From Metridium senile (taxonomy: Eukaryota; Cnidaria; Anthozoa; Actiniaria; Metridiidae), in contig OX459109.1 of the NCBI GenBank assembly GCA_949775045.1, positions 2,032,608 through 2,096,607 of the forward strand: a DNA stretch of 64,000 nt. Direction: 5' to 3'. The notes under the pieces are model-generated. The model ran no database searches, was not told the origin of the DNA, and saw only the letters and a program-made list of their open reading frames with translations. Of this stretch, positions 23,560-36,385 are shown in pieces. The first letter of the stretch is position 1. Every line of letters begins with the position of its first letter. Made by a program: the position numbers and the translations under genes.

Positions 23560-23580
23560 TCGAAAATTAAAATGGCGCCC
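23560..23580 (+). promoter_or_regulatory. AAAATGGCGCCC start context, first promoter copy
   Basis: AAAATGGCGCCCGGG spans the first start codon of the desulfhydrase gene and resembles the YY1/TISU element. The upstream region GCTCGAGCTAGCAGTTCGAA is repeated at the second first exon. Confidence 0.4.
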
Positions 23581-26500
23581 GGGATAAATGTGAAATGTTT
23601 ACAGAAATATGAACCGCCAACGTGGGCCTCTCATTTGAAAAACCTTCCTAGATATACTGTTAAGGTAGGGGAATAATTTTGTGTCTTAATTATTGATGAA
23701 TGTTACACTAAATTATGCTTTTTAAAAATTAATAGGAAAAACGTTATTTCAAGTAACAGAACTAGACCGGGAACTAGAATATTGCTAAGGAGTCGGAAAT
23801 ACAACTCGATAAGATTTTGTACATAAGACAAGGCACTTGGAGATTTTTCGATTGTCTGACAGAGTGTTGAAAAAAACTAAATGTCAGGCAAGATCATGGA
23901 ATACTGAGTGAGTACAAGTAGTTGATTATTTTAGCTATTATGTAATGATTAAGAGTGACTGTCAGTAAGAACCAGACAAATTCGAAATATCGTGGCAAAA
24001 GTCGATTCATCGATTTTGTTCATATTTTGCAGTTCGATACCCTATCATGTTATAAGAACTCCTGTGAACTTAGTTTTTAAAAATTTGTTTTCGTTTGGGA
24101 GAAATTTGAATTATTATGCGAGAAGGCAAATATGCTAATTCGACGACTATGAAAATAGAGACCACGCGATCTCGTGCACAAAATACAAACAATATTTAAC
24201 CTTTATAACCTAATAATCTTTAAATATGCTATCTTTATATGCCTCATAGCGTATTTCAGACTTGTAGCTTTAACGATGAATTTTTGGCAGAATTTTTTTC
24301 AGGACACAGTTTTCATGAGCTAAAAAATACCCTCAAAACAGCCGCGAATTAAACTATGTTCGATATAACGAAATAGTTTGATATTCACTGTGTGTGAAGT
24401 TAAGATAATTTCTTAAAACACTGCCGAAAACAATTGCTGGGTTTTTATGTTTTGAAGTTGTTACAGTCGATCTAAGTTGCCTAAGTTGGCTGTTTTTTTT
24501 ACGATCATTTTTGCATAATTAGCAACGATAATGAGCGTCAAAACAATAATACTATTTGTAACAATCTTGTATAAACCGTATTTAACATGGATTAGCAATG
24601 AGTCAATTTGTATTCCTAATTGTAGTTAGAGCAATATTTATTCCATTTCGATATAAATCATGTATTTTCTCATGAATTTCTCAGGAAAATAAGTAGAATG
24701 TAAGAATTCAAACAAACTCAAAGTTGAGGAGGGTTTTGAATTTGGCAGGGAAGAGTCAGGGTTTAAGTTATCAATCCAAATTTGATTAACAATTCTTCTT
24801 GACTGTTCCAACGTGAACACAAGGCTAGTCAGTCAAGAACAATAGAAGTTCGCCATATTTCAATTGTTCTATGTATTTGAATAATTTTTGTCGTTTTAAT
24901 TAATGGTTGTGTCCTCATGATAACCGTCACCAATTACATGACAATGATACCACATGTCTTCAATCACAGTACATTATCTAGTAAGTTATTGAGTACATGA
25001 TAGTATTGTAGTACTGTATCATAAAAATTGTACACTGCATGTATTATTGTAGTACTGCTGTAGTATTGTATAGTACTACTGGAAATATATTTTTTTTTCC
25101 AAAATCGCTTGCCTGACATTTAGTTTTTTTCAACACTCTATCAGACAATCGAAAAGTCTCCAAGTGCCTTGTCATATGTACAAAATCTTAACAGTTGTAT
25201 TTCTGACTCCATAGCAATGTTCTAGTTCTGTTACTTGAAATAATGTTTTTCTTCTTATTTTTTGTTGAAAAAATTGATTGCCCGACATTTAGTTTTTTTC
25301 AACACTCTGTCAGGCTGCCTGACATTTAGACACTCCGTTATATATTTATGTACATTATGTACTCTTCAGAGGCTGACTGTAATTATATACACTTTATGTG
25401 TCACTGAGTATTTGGCTGGGGGAAAACTAGTGGCTGCATGATCAATAATGATACCGAAATTACAAGGAATACAAGCTAATTCCCCAGCAGTTGTATATTC
25501 ATCTATAGGCTCTTGACCCCAGACTGATTCATGGATCTTGTAAATGCACCCACTATAGTCTGCTTCACGTGTTAAGCACTATTTTGTACAAAATAGTAAT
25601 TAGTGTTGTAATTTGGCTGGGGGAAAACTTGTGGCTGCATGATTAATAATGATACCGAAATTACAAGGAATAAAAGCTTTCCCTAGCAATTGTATATTCG
25701 TCTATAGACACTTGACCCCAGACTGATTCATGGAAATTGTGAATGTACCCACTATAGTCTGCTTCATGTGCGCAGTAAAACCGGAAACAGAGAATCCTGT
25801 TTCCGGTTTTGGATTGAACCATTGAACGGTTTGGATTATCTCAGCTTTTTATATTTTCGGAAAAAATCTGACTAGTTTCCGGAAACTAGGTGAACTAGTC
25901 TAAATCCGCCCCTGGAACCAGAGCCAATCGGGCGAAACCTTCCACTGGACAGTTCACCGTGGGCTCTGGGGATGAGAATGGCATTCTTTTGTTCTGATTT
26001 TACGCTTGGGCGACCTGTGTTCCCTTTTCAGCTCGAGCTAGCAGTTCGAAAATGGCGCCCGGGATAAATGTGAAATGTTTTCAAAAATATGAACCTCCAA
26101 CGTGGGCGTCTCATTTGAAAAACCTTCCTAAGTATACAATTAAGGTAGGGGAATAATTTTGTGTCTTAATTATTGATGAATGTTACACTAAATTATGCTT
26201 TTTAAGTATGTTTTGAGCAATTAGAGGACTTTATAAATTTATGTACATTATGTACTATTCAGAAGCTGACTGTAATTACACTTTATGTGTCACTGAGTAT
26301 TTGGCTGAGGGAAAACTTGTGGCTGCATGATTAATATAATCATTATGATACCGAAATTACAAGAAATACAAGCTTTCCCCAGCAATTGTATATTCGTCTA
26401 TATAGGCACTAATTGACCCCAGACTGATTCAATTCATGGATATTGTGAATGCACCCACTATAGTCTGCACCCACTATAGTCTGTTTAATTAGCACTATTT

Positions 26501-29500
26501 TGTACAAAATAGTAATTAGAGTTGTAATTTGGCTGGGGGAAAACTTGTGGCTGCATGATTAATAATGATACCGAAATTACAAGGAATACAAGCTTCCCCA
26601 GCAATTGTCTACAGGCACTTGACCCAAGACTGATTCATGGATATTGTAAATGCACCCACTATAGTCTGTTTAATTAGCACTATTTTGTACAAAATAGTAA
26701 TTAGTTTTGTAATTTGGCTGGAGGAAAACTTGTAGCTGCATGATTAATAATGATACTGAAATTACAAGGAATACAAGCTTTCCCCAGCAATTGTATATTC
26801 GTCTATAGGCTCTTGACCCCAGACTGATTCATGGATATTGTGAATGCACCCACTATAGTCTGCTTCACTTCAATGTACTGTTAATTAATTTAGTTAACTA
26901 TAACACTACAAAAGGGCTACTCTACGAGCGAACAAAGATAATAATAATTCTTTAACTCTATAAAAACCAAATTGATGTGTAGAGTGCAAACACTAAAAGC
27001 ATGAAATAGTACTAGCTAAGTAATATAAAATAGTACTAAATGAACAATAGAAAACAAATGAATTTGCATGATTTAGTACTATTTCACGCGTTTAGAGTGC
27101 TTTTAGTAAAAGCGTGAAACTTTACTAATACTAAATTGTACTAATTTGTACAATATCCTTTGTCTTCTATTGTTTAATTCGCACTATTTTGTACAAAATA
27201 GTAATTAGCGTTTCACGCAAGCTTTTACTAAAAGCATGCACTCTTGTGTTTGCACTCTATAGTAAATAGGATAAAGTAAAGCTAAATAAACTAAAAGCAC
27301 TTCAAGGTATCATTTAACTTAGCAAGATGGTATCGTGAAAAAGCTTTTAGTTACTGAGTTACAGGAATATTATTGGTTTTAATCAAGCTATATTCCAAAG
27401 TGGACAAAAAGGCTTGGTTATTTTGAGGTCGGGCGCAAGGGATCCACCAGTGATGAAGACAGTGTCACCATGCAATATTTGCAAAAAGACTTCTATAATT
27501 ACTGACTCTCTATATTATAGACAACGGACATGGAACTCTGTCTCAAGATAAAGAATCCATATATTTTACCTCTAGAATATGGACATCTATTTCTTTCTCC
27601 TTGTCTTTTCTAAAAAACTTGTGTTATGTTCAACCTTAGTCAAGTGTGAGCTATCAGGAGTCCTCCTTGGATAATCCTATTTGTAATAACAATCTACATC
27701 TCCCCCTCTAATCCCCCTGGATTTTCCTATGGGTCTTACAGGGGAACCCCTACTCCACTGGATTTCCATAGGTATTCTAGTGCCTCTACCCCCTTGGATT
27801 TTCCTATGGGTCTATCAGGGAAACCTCCCTACCCCTCTGGATTTCCAGAAGTGTTTTGATACCCCTACCCCCTTGGATTTTCATATGTTTCTATGAGAAA
27901 AACCCCCCTACCCATCTGGATTTCCATAGGTGATTTAGTGCCCCTACCCTTTGGATTTCCACATGTCCTCAACAGGGGGGGGGGGGGGGGGTGGATTAAA
28001 AATGCGGTAGCCCAATTATAATGCTTTCTGGATAACGAAAATTTGCTGATTTTGTATTACATGTAAAGATGCAGAAAATTGTCTTGACGTTTTGGCTTGA
28101 GTTGTCAGACAGCTATTTGGAGGTGTAAATGCATGGACAATGAATAAGCTTATTCCTGACATGTCAAAAAGGAATACATATGCTAATTGACTTTCAAAAA
28201 TAAAAACCTAGTAATCAAAATATAAACACCACCATCAGAAAGAGCAAGCAGTAATATGTATTTCTGGAGAGTTTTATTGCTATTAATATAATTCAAGTTA
28301 AGATGTTTAGAATCAAAATTGCAGAGATTTGCATATATATACCTAATTCCAAAAAAGGTTGACAGGCAAATGGCGACTGTTTGTAAATTAAGTACCAATT
28401 TCTTCTCATTCCCTTCTAAATTACCCAAACACACTTACATGGGTGTCTCAAAGGTTTCGCTGAACCTTGGAGGCATTGATTGGGTAGTTTAGAAAAGTAA
28501 AAGAAGGAATTCGTATTACCCATAGTTCCTTTTGGTCGTGCAATCACCGTTTGCCCCGTCAACCTTTTTTGAATTAGGTGTATACATGCATATGATTGTA
28601 TGTTCTGTTTCCTTTCTAGTCTCATTGTGATTTTCATACTTGAATTTGTTAAGATTTTTGTTTCAGACTTTTTACCTTAGTTGATGCAATTCTAATCTAT
28701 AATTTTGATGTAGTGGTCAATTGAATTAAAAATATGATTAATATTATTCATGGGTCACAAGTGCAACTTGTTACGGCATGCTCTATATTCTCCAGTTGAT
28801 CTAGGCCTGCAGATCTAGAGACCTCTGATAACACATCCCTATCCAAAACGACTAATAATCTACCTACAAGATCCCAAACCCCTCCCCCATATCCCCCATA
28901 TCACAGTCAAAGACTTTATGCTATTTCCCTGGTGGTTCTCCATTTGTCTAAGTTGTTGTCCAAGTGGTAGGGGTGATCGGCTGAGGTTTTGAGAACGACC
29001 CCTAAAAGGTACGCACAGATAAAAATAACTGTTAAAGCCTTGTTGATTTCAACCCCTAAAAGGTACAGATGTTCAATGTTCTTGCCAGCCCAGCTTACTT
29101 TTAGCAACAAAGCAGAGTAAAAATGACCCTTACAGGTACAGAATCATGTAACATACTAACTGATTTTTAAGCCAGAACCAAAAAAGGTACGCACAGGAAA
29201 TATTTTTTAACCCTAAAAGGTACGCCGATCACCCCTACAGCTTGGGCAAAGGGATAGTAGCTTTTGCCTTTTTCAGGTTACAAGACTTCTTGCTTAGTAA
29301 GCCTGTATACTAACCTAATAATATTTTTTTGTAATTATATAGCTTGCACAGCACAACACAGTAATTCAAGATTGGGGTCTATCTGATGTACCCAATGGGT
29401 TTGAGATTGGCATCAAACGGGATGATAATACTGGTAGTAATCTCACTGGGAATAAGGTATTTATAACAGAAATCATATCATTAGATAGTCAGCTTAATAT

Positions 29501-32500
29501 ATGTAAGGGACGGACCATTTTGTATTTGAGGCAAAAGGGGGAGGGTTAATTGGTTTGAATCCCCCCAAAAATATAGGTCAAATACGGCTAAAAATATGGA
29601 GCAAGACTCAGTACAAAATTATTGTACAACACCTGAGAGTGAAAAAAAACCCATTAGAATATTCCCCTTCGCAGTTCCCTGCATAATCATTAAAGCAGGC
29701 CTGGCCTTTGCATTGATCAGAAGTGAGACAAAGTTGAGCTTGCAATGATTAAGTCACATGATTATTGTCCTGCAAAGTGTTAAAAGGTCTCTATCATTGC
29801 AAACTCAATGGACGTTCTTTCTCGATCACTTCGATTCAAAGGCCCAGCTAGCTATCTCTCAAGATAGCACAATTAACTGTCAAATGGACTATAATTTTGT
29901 CCGATCGAGCTTCAGCCCATTTCCACGGAGTTTTTTCGCGTAAAAGTAGGGACTGTTTTGCAGTCTACTTCTCCCCATCAAAATATATCAAATTCTTTGT
30001 CCCCAATATGGTTTTAACACTGGGCATCGTACATTGCTTTTTGACATGGTTATTTTTAAATGTTTAGGTGCGAAAGCTGGAATTCATTCTTGCAGATGCA
30101 ATTGAACAAAACTGCGATACTGTGTTTACCCTTGGTAGTATTTATTCAAATCATTGTCGCTCTACTGCAATAGCAGCTAGGCAACTTGGGTTAGAGTGCT
30201 ATCTCTTTATGAGACAACATGAAAAGGTAACAAGTTTTAATTAGGATGATTATGATGATGATGATGATGATGATGGTTGTGGTGGTGATGATGGTAATGG
30301 TCATGATAGTGATAATGATGATGATAGTTGTGGTGGTGATGATCGTAATGGTCATGATAGTGATGGGGATGATGGTGTGTTTGTGCTGGTAATGATGATG
30401 ATGATGATGGTTGTGGTGGTGATAATGGTAATGGTCATAGTGATGATGATGGTAATGATCATGATGATGATGATGGTTGTGGTGGTGATGATGGTTTTAT
30501 GGTCATGATAGTGATGATGATGGTAATGATCATGATGATGATGATGGTTGTGGTGGTGATCATGGTTTTATGGTCATGATAGTGATGATGATGGTAATGA
30601 TCTTGATGATGATGATAGTTGTGGTGGTGATGATGGTAGTGGTCATGATAGTGATGATGGTGATGGTTGTGGTGGTGATGATGGTAATGGTCATTATAGT
30701 GATGATGATGATGATGTGGTTGTGCTGGTAATAATGATGATGGCGTCATGGTTGTGGTGGTGATAATGGTAATGGTGATCATGATAGTGATGATGATGGT
30801 AATGATCATGATAATGATGATGGTTGTGGTGGTGATGATGATAATGGTCATGATAGTGATGATGATGATAATGGTTGTGGTGGTGATAATGGTTTACAAT
30901 GGTCATGATAGTGATGATCATGGTAATGATCATGATCATGATGATGGTTGTTGTGGTGATGATGGTTATGGTCTTGATAGTGATGGTGATGATGATGGTT
31001 TTGAAGATGATTGTGGTAAATTAATGGTGATTATTGTGATAAATAAATGTTGAAAATAATGATGATGATGATAATAATAATGATGATGCTGATGCTGCTG
31101 CTATCCATTGTCAGTAAAAAAAGTTGTGATAATCATTGTGATGACGATGATCATGGTGATGATGCTGTGGCTTCTGATGATGATGCTATTGGTGATGATG
31201 ATGATGATCACGGTAATGATGGTGATCAAATGGAGTGATAATGATAATAATGATGATAATGATGATGTAAACATTCATACAATCTCTTGTTTAGACTACA
31301 GATGTTGGTTGTCTAGGTAACCTGTTGTTCAACAGGGTTACGGGTAGTCACATGATCATAACAGAGTACCAACCCTACGACATTGCTGTCTACCCTAAGA
31401 TGGACCAACTCAAGAAAAAGCTAGAGTAAGTAATTTATTCAATTAGTTGTCTCTAGAAATGGCTGAACATGATATGCCTTTATTTATCCACAGTGTGTCT
31501 CATCACGTTACAATTAAAATTATTACAATTACAAAATTACTATGAAATAAATAAAACTATACAAATGTCAATGAAATCTACCTATATCTACTGATACATG
31601 TATAAAAGGTTCCCATTTAAACCTGTACTTTCCCATTTAAATCTGTACTTATGCAAATTGTGTTGATGTGTGCTAAACACACATATCAACCAATCAGAGA
31701 ATATTATTTCCGAAGTGAACTTCTCTGATTGATTGATCTGCTTTGGAGTAATTTACCAGTTGGGTTATGGCAAGGAAACACTCTAAATAGTTTTAAAAGG
31801 GGTTGCAGTGAAGTTTTTTGATATTTTTTAGATTATAGATATAAGCACGGCTCTCAAGGAAAGCAGGAGTAATATACATGACTGTCATGTATATTACTCC
31901 TGCTTTTCTTGAGAGCCGTGCTTATATCTATAATCTAAAAAATATCAAAAAACTTCACTGCAACCCCTTTTAAAACTATTTAGAGTGTTTCCTTGCCATA
32001 ACCCAACTGGTAAATTACTCCAAAGCACCGATACCACATGATACCAATAAGAATTGTTACACGTCAAGTGATTTTGTATAGGTCCGAGAAAGGTTCCAAA
32101 GTGTACACAATTCCAGCAGGTGGTTCCTCACATGTAGCCATGTTTGCGTATTTACATTGTTTTCAGGAGCTTATTACTCAGGTTAGTATACATATATTAA
32201 TAGAGATAAGTAATAATAAGTATACACCCTTTCCGAGAAACTTTGTCACCCGTAAAGTGAAAAGTCTACAAGCTAGTAGCGCAGGGGATTATGGGTAACC
32301 TAGTATGCATACTTTATTAGAACGTAGGGATTTCATGGCCACATTGCTACACTTGTCAATATGTTATTGAGAATTGTCTATTCTGACTTATCAAACAACA
32401 AGAAAGGTGGTCCAAATGCACATTTCGTTTCTGAACTGATCCATGATCCTTTGCGCCACTAGCTTGTGTGCTTTTCACGGGTGACAAACTTTCTCGGAAA

Positions 32501-35500
32501 GGGTGTATAATAAAGAAATAATGAAGTTTGTAACACCGTAAAATATGTTGACTTAACTTTACTGACATTTTGAGAGTTAGCCCTTTGTCTGAGTAAAAGA
32601 TAATAGAGTACATAACAGGTTCCCATTTAAATCTGTACTTTCCCATGTAAATCTCTACTTATGCAAATTTTGTTGATGTGTGCTAAACACACAGATTAAC
32701 CAATCAGAGAAGTTCACTTTAGAAATAATATACTCTGATTGGTTGATCTGTTTGTTTTTAGCACACATCAACACAATTTGCATAAGTACAGATTTAAGAC
32801 TGGATGCAAGCAGACTAGGTTTTTGGCCAATCAACATGTGTGTACTTAGTCTATCAATTATTTTATAAACGTTTTTGGTAGCCTATAGCTGCTTCCATAC
32901 ACTCTTGGCTTGAGAACTGATCAGTAATTCATTATATTCTTTATAAATAGTGCCATTTCTTTATTTTATTTATATAATAGTTGTGGACCATAGTTGTTGT
33001 AGTACGCTGTATTAATTAATTGATTTATTTGTAGAATGTTCAGGAGGATTACACTGATATTGTGGTCACGGTAGGGAGCGGTGGCACAGCGTCTGGACTT
33101 GCTATCGGGAACTACCTAACCGGGTCCAAACTAAAGTATGTAGTACTATATAATTAGTACTGAACAATATATATGTTCATAATCAGTCTCCCCAATTAGT
33201 TTTAACACTTACGTAAGTTATATTCTAGAACATTTCTAAGACTTAAATAAAGTTTTATTATATTATATAAAATTATTAATATTACAATCCCAAAATTTTA
33301 CAGGGTATATAGCAATAATAATTGTGCAAGTATTAGAGAACTTAATATAATGATATGACTGTATTTCTCTGCAGGATCCATGCTGTAAACATAAGAAACA
33401 GTGCAGAAAACCTGTACAAGCACCTACAAGACGATCTTGAGTATATAGGGTTGAGTGATGTTGAGGCAGCAGATCTTCTCGACATTATTGAGGGGCATAA
33501 AGGAGAAGGCTATGGCCTCTCTACTGATGAAGAACTAGGTAAGTGAATGAGTCATAATATAGAGTTGTAATCATTTTGATATGTCATTGTAGTCTTGAGA
33601 AAGACTGTTAATGTTGGTATCTGAGGTTTGAATGGTTTAAATCCAGGTGTGAGTGATGATGATGATTTTTATTTATTATTTTTTTTTTTTTTATTTTAAT
33701 CAATATTTATCCAGGGTATCTAGTTTAGCATAGCTAGTTTAAATAGAGCCCTGTGATTAAATCCAGGTGTTTGCTGACTTATGTGTGATGATGAATGATT
33801 GTAATCATTTCGATATGTCATTGTAGTCTTGAGAAAGTTAAGGCTGCATGCTTATCTGGTATCAGCTGATGTTTGAATCCAGATGTAAGTGATCTTGATA
33901 ATTTGTGATCATCTGGGTATACACCCTTTCCGAAAATGTTTGTCACTCTTGAAAAGCACACAAGCTAGTGGCGCAAAGGATCATGGATCAGTTCAGAAAC
34001 TAAATGTGCATTCGGAGCGCCTTTCTTGTTGTTTGAAGTCAAAACGGACATTTTTCAATAACATATTGATAAGTGTAGCAATGTGGCCATGAAATCCCTG
34101 CATTCTAATAAAGTATACATACTAGGTAACGGGCTATAATCCCCTGTGCTACTAGCTAGCTTGTAGGCTTTTCACTTCAAGGGTGACAAAGTTTCTCGGA
34201 AAGGGTGTATATAGTCTTGAGAATTCAGAAAGACTGTTGGTGATGATCGTCGACTGCTGTCCCCCCAGTATCATTGTCTTTCCCAAAAAAAGCTGGGCTT
34301 CCTATGATAGACATTTGAAGCATTGTAAGCATGCATGTGTAAGAAGTTTGTTTAATTCATATGTCACTATATATGTTCTATAATTTATGTGTTTGTAGAG
34401 CATCTTGTCCAAATAGCGTGTGATACTGGTATTACACTAGATCCTGTCTACACTCTAAAGTCAGCTAGGGGCATGCTTGCAGAGATGAAAGACAACCCTA
34501 CACGGTTCAACGGCAAGAAGGTGTTATACATGCATACAGGTAAATCTTTTGCTCTTGTGTTAGCCTGCAAAACAGGTTTCTTTTGGGTATTGGGGAAAAA
34601 TCGGGTTTTGGGGTTCCTGTGTTGAACGGGTGAGCAAAAAGGAAGCTCCATATTTCGTGCGGCCATAAAATTAACACAGGAAGCCCAATATCATAAATTA
34701 TCCAAAAAGCCAAAAGAACGCCTGCTGTGCAGGCTACCCTTGTGTTTGTTTGTCTTTATGTCTGTCCTTTGTCTGTCTATCGTTCTCTCTATCTGCCTGT
34801 CTGTCAGTATGTCTGTCTGTCCATGCATTTGTTTATGACTGTTTTCTTTGACCAATAATAGTCCCCTTCACAGTTCCCTGCGCCATCTTGAAAGGTAGCC
34901 AGGCCTTTGCATCAGTGCAAGACGAACATTGAGCTTACAATGATAGAGACACTTGAACAATTGTCCCCGCAAGGTGTTAAAAGGTCTCTATCATTGCAAG
35001 CTCAACATTCATCTCGCGTCGATGTAAAAGCCTGGCTACCTTTCAAGATGGCGCAGGGAACTGTGAAAGGGACTTTTCTATCTGTGTCAGTCATTCTGTC
35101 TGTCTGTCTGTCTGTCATTCTGTCTGTCAGTCATTCTGTCTGTCTGTCTGTCATTCTGTCTGTCTGTCTGTCTGTCAGTCATTCTATCTGTCTGTCTGTC
35201 TGTCTGTCATTCTGTCTGTCTGCCTGTCTGTCTTTCATTCACTGAGCCACACATGTACGCTGACGATACTATTTTGAGCACTGCTTCTATGTCAACAGTT
35301 GAAATGCAGGTCAAACTGAATGAAGATTTAATTAATGTAAAACAGTGGCTGTTGGCTAACAGACTTAGTTTAAATGCTACCAAAACTGAATATATGTTTA
35401 TTGGCTCAGATTTCAGGCTATCCAATTTAGGGAAAACTATCCCAATTTACATTGGTGATAGAAAAATAAACAGAGTGAAATCAACTAAATATCTCGGAGT

Positions 35501-36352
35501 TCACCTAGATCAAAACCTTAAATGGGATGAGCACATTGACAATCTGTGTACCAAAGTAAGTCGCTCCATAAACGGTTTAAAACAGGCTCGTGATTTTGTG
35601 CCCTTAGAGGTTCTTAAAATGATATATAATGCTCTTATAAAGCCTGTTTTAGATTACTGTGATGTTGTATGGGGTAACTTAAACAAAGGTCTGTCCAACG
35701 AACTACAAAAACTGCAAAACCGTGCTGGCCGTATAATAACTTTTCAAGGCTATGATATCAGATCCAATGATATATTAAACTCTTTACTATGGGACAGCCT
35801 GGAAACTAGAAGGAATAAACATCTATGTCTAGTAATGTATGACTCAGTTAACCAGGCTGTACCAAAGTACATTAGTGACTTTTTTCCAAAATGTTCTGAA
35901 AATAACCCTTATAAATCTCAACTTAGAGACCACGAGTTAAATGTTGAAATTACTCGTGTCCCAAAGACTGAATTTTATAGGGGCTCGTTTTCTTATAGGG
36001 GCGCGAAAATATGGAACTCGCTACCTACTAACTTAAAGTCATCGGTATCTAAAGGAATTTTTAAAAGAAAGTTACTATCTGGCAAGCAAACTGTCAATTC
36101 ACTTTGACCATTTTTTAATTAAATTTTGTAATTTTTATACACTTATAAATTGTATTTTATATTGTATTTATTTTACATATTACACGGCTTTCATGTAAAG
36201 AAGTTTTTTGTAACTTATGGAACTACCGTGTTTAAATAAAAGTGATTCATTCATTCATTTTGATTCATTCTGTCTGTCAGTCATTCTGTCTGTCTGTCTG
36301 TCTGTCATTCTGTCTGTCTGTCTGTCATTCTGTCTGTCTGTCTGTCTGTCAT

Positions 36353-36385
<33 letters not shown>

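Larger units (their letters stand above)
18192..23571. other. Interval between PIGO and the desulfhydrase gene
   Basis: No multi-exon gene is visible. It holds foldback elements (18257-18457, 18618-18748, about 18995-19165, 19281-19390, 23207-23346), one plausible single-exon ORF (20709-20311), and Penelope-like repeats (21480-22735). The rest is AT-rich sequence with no feature I recognise. Confidence 0.6.

Noticed and set aside
26052..26144. A second, separate desulfhydrase gene copy
   Set aside because: Only the promoter and first exon are duplicated. Exons 2-9 exist once, so it is an alternative first exon.
30459..31238. His-rich, Asp-rich and Met/Val-rich ORFs (also at 15843-17089, 45864-46492 and 57285-57896)
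   Set aside because: These are six-frame readings of GAT/ATC trinucleotide arrays inside introns or gene-free DNA.
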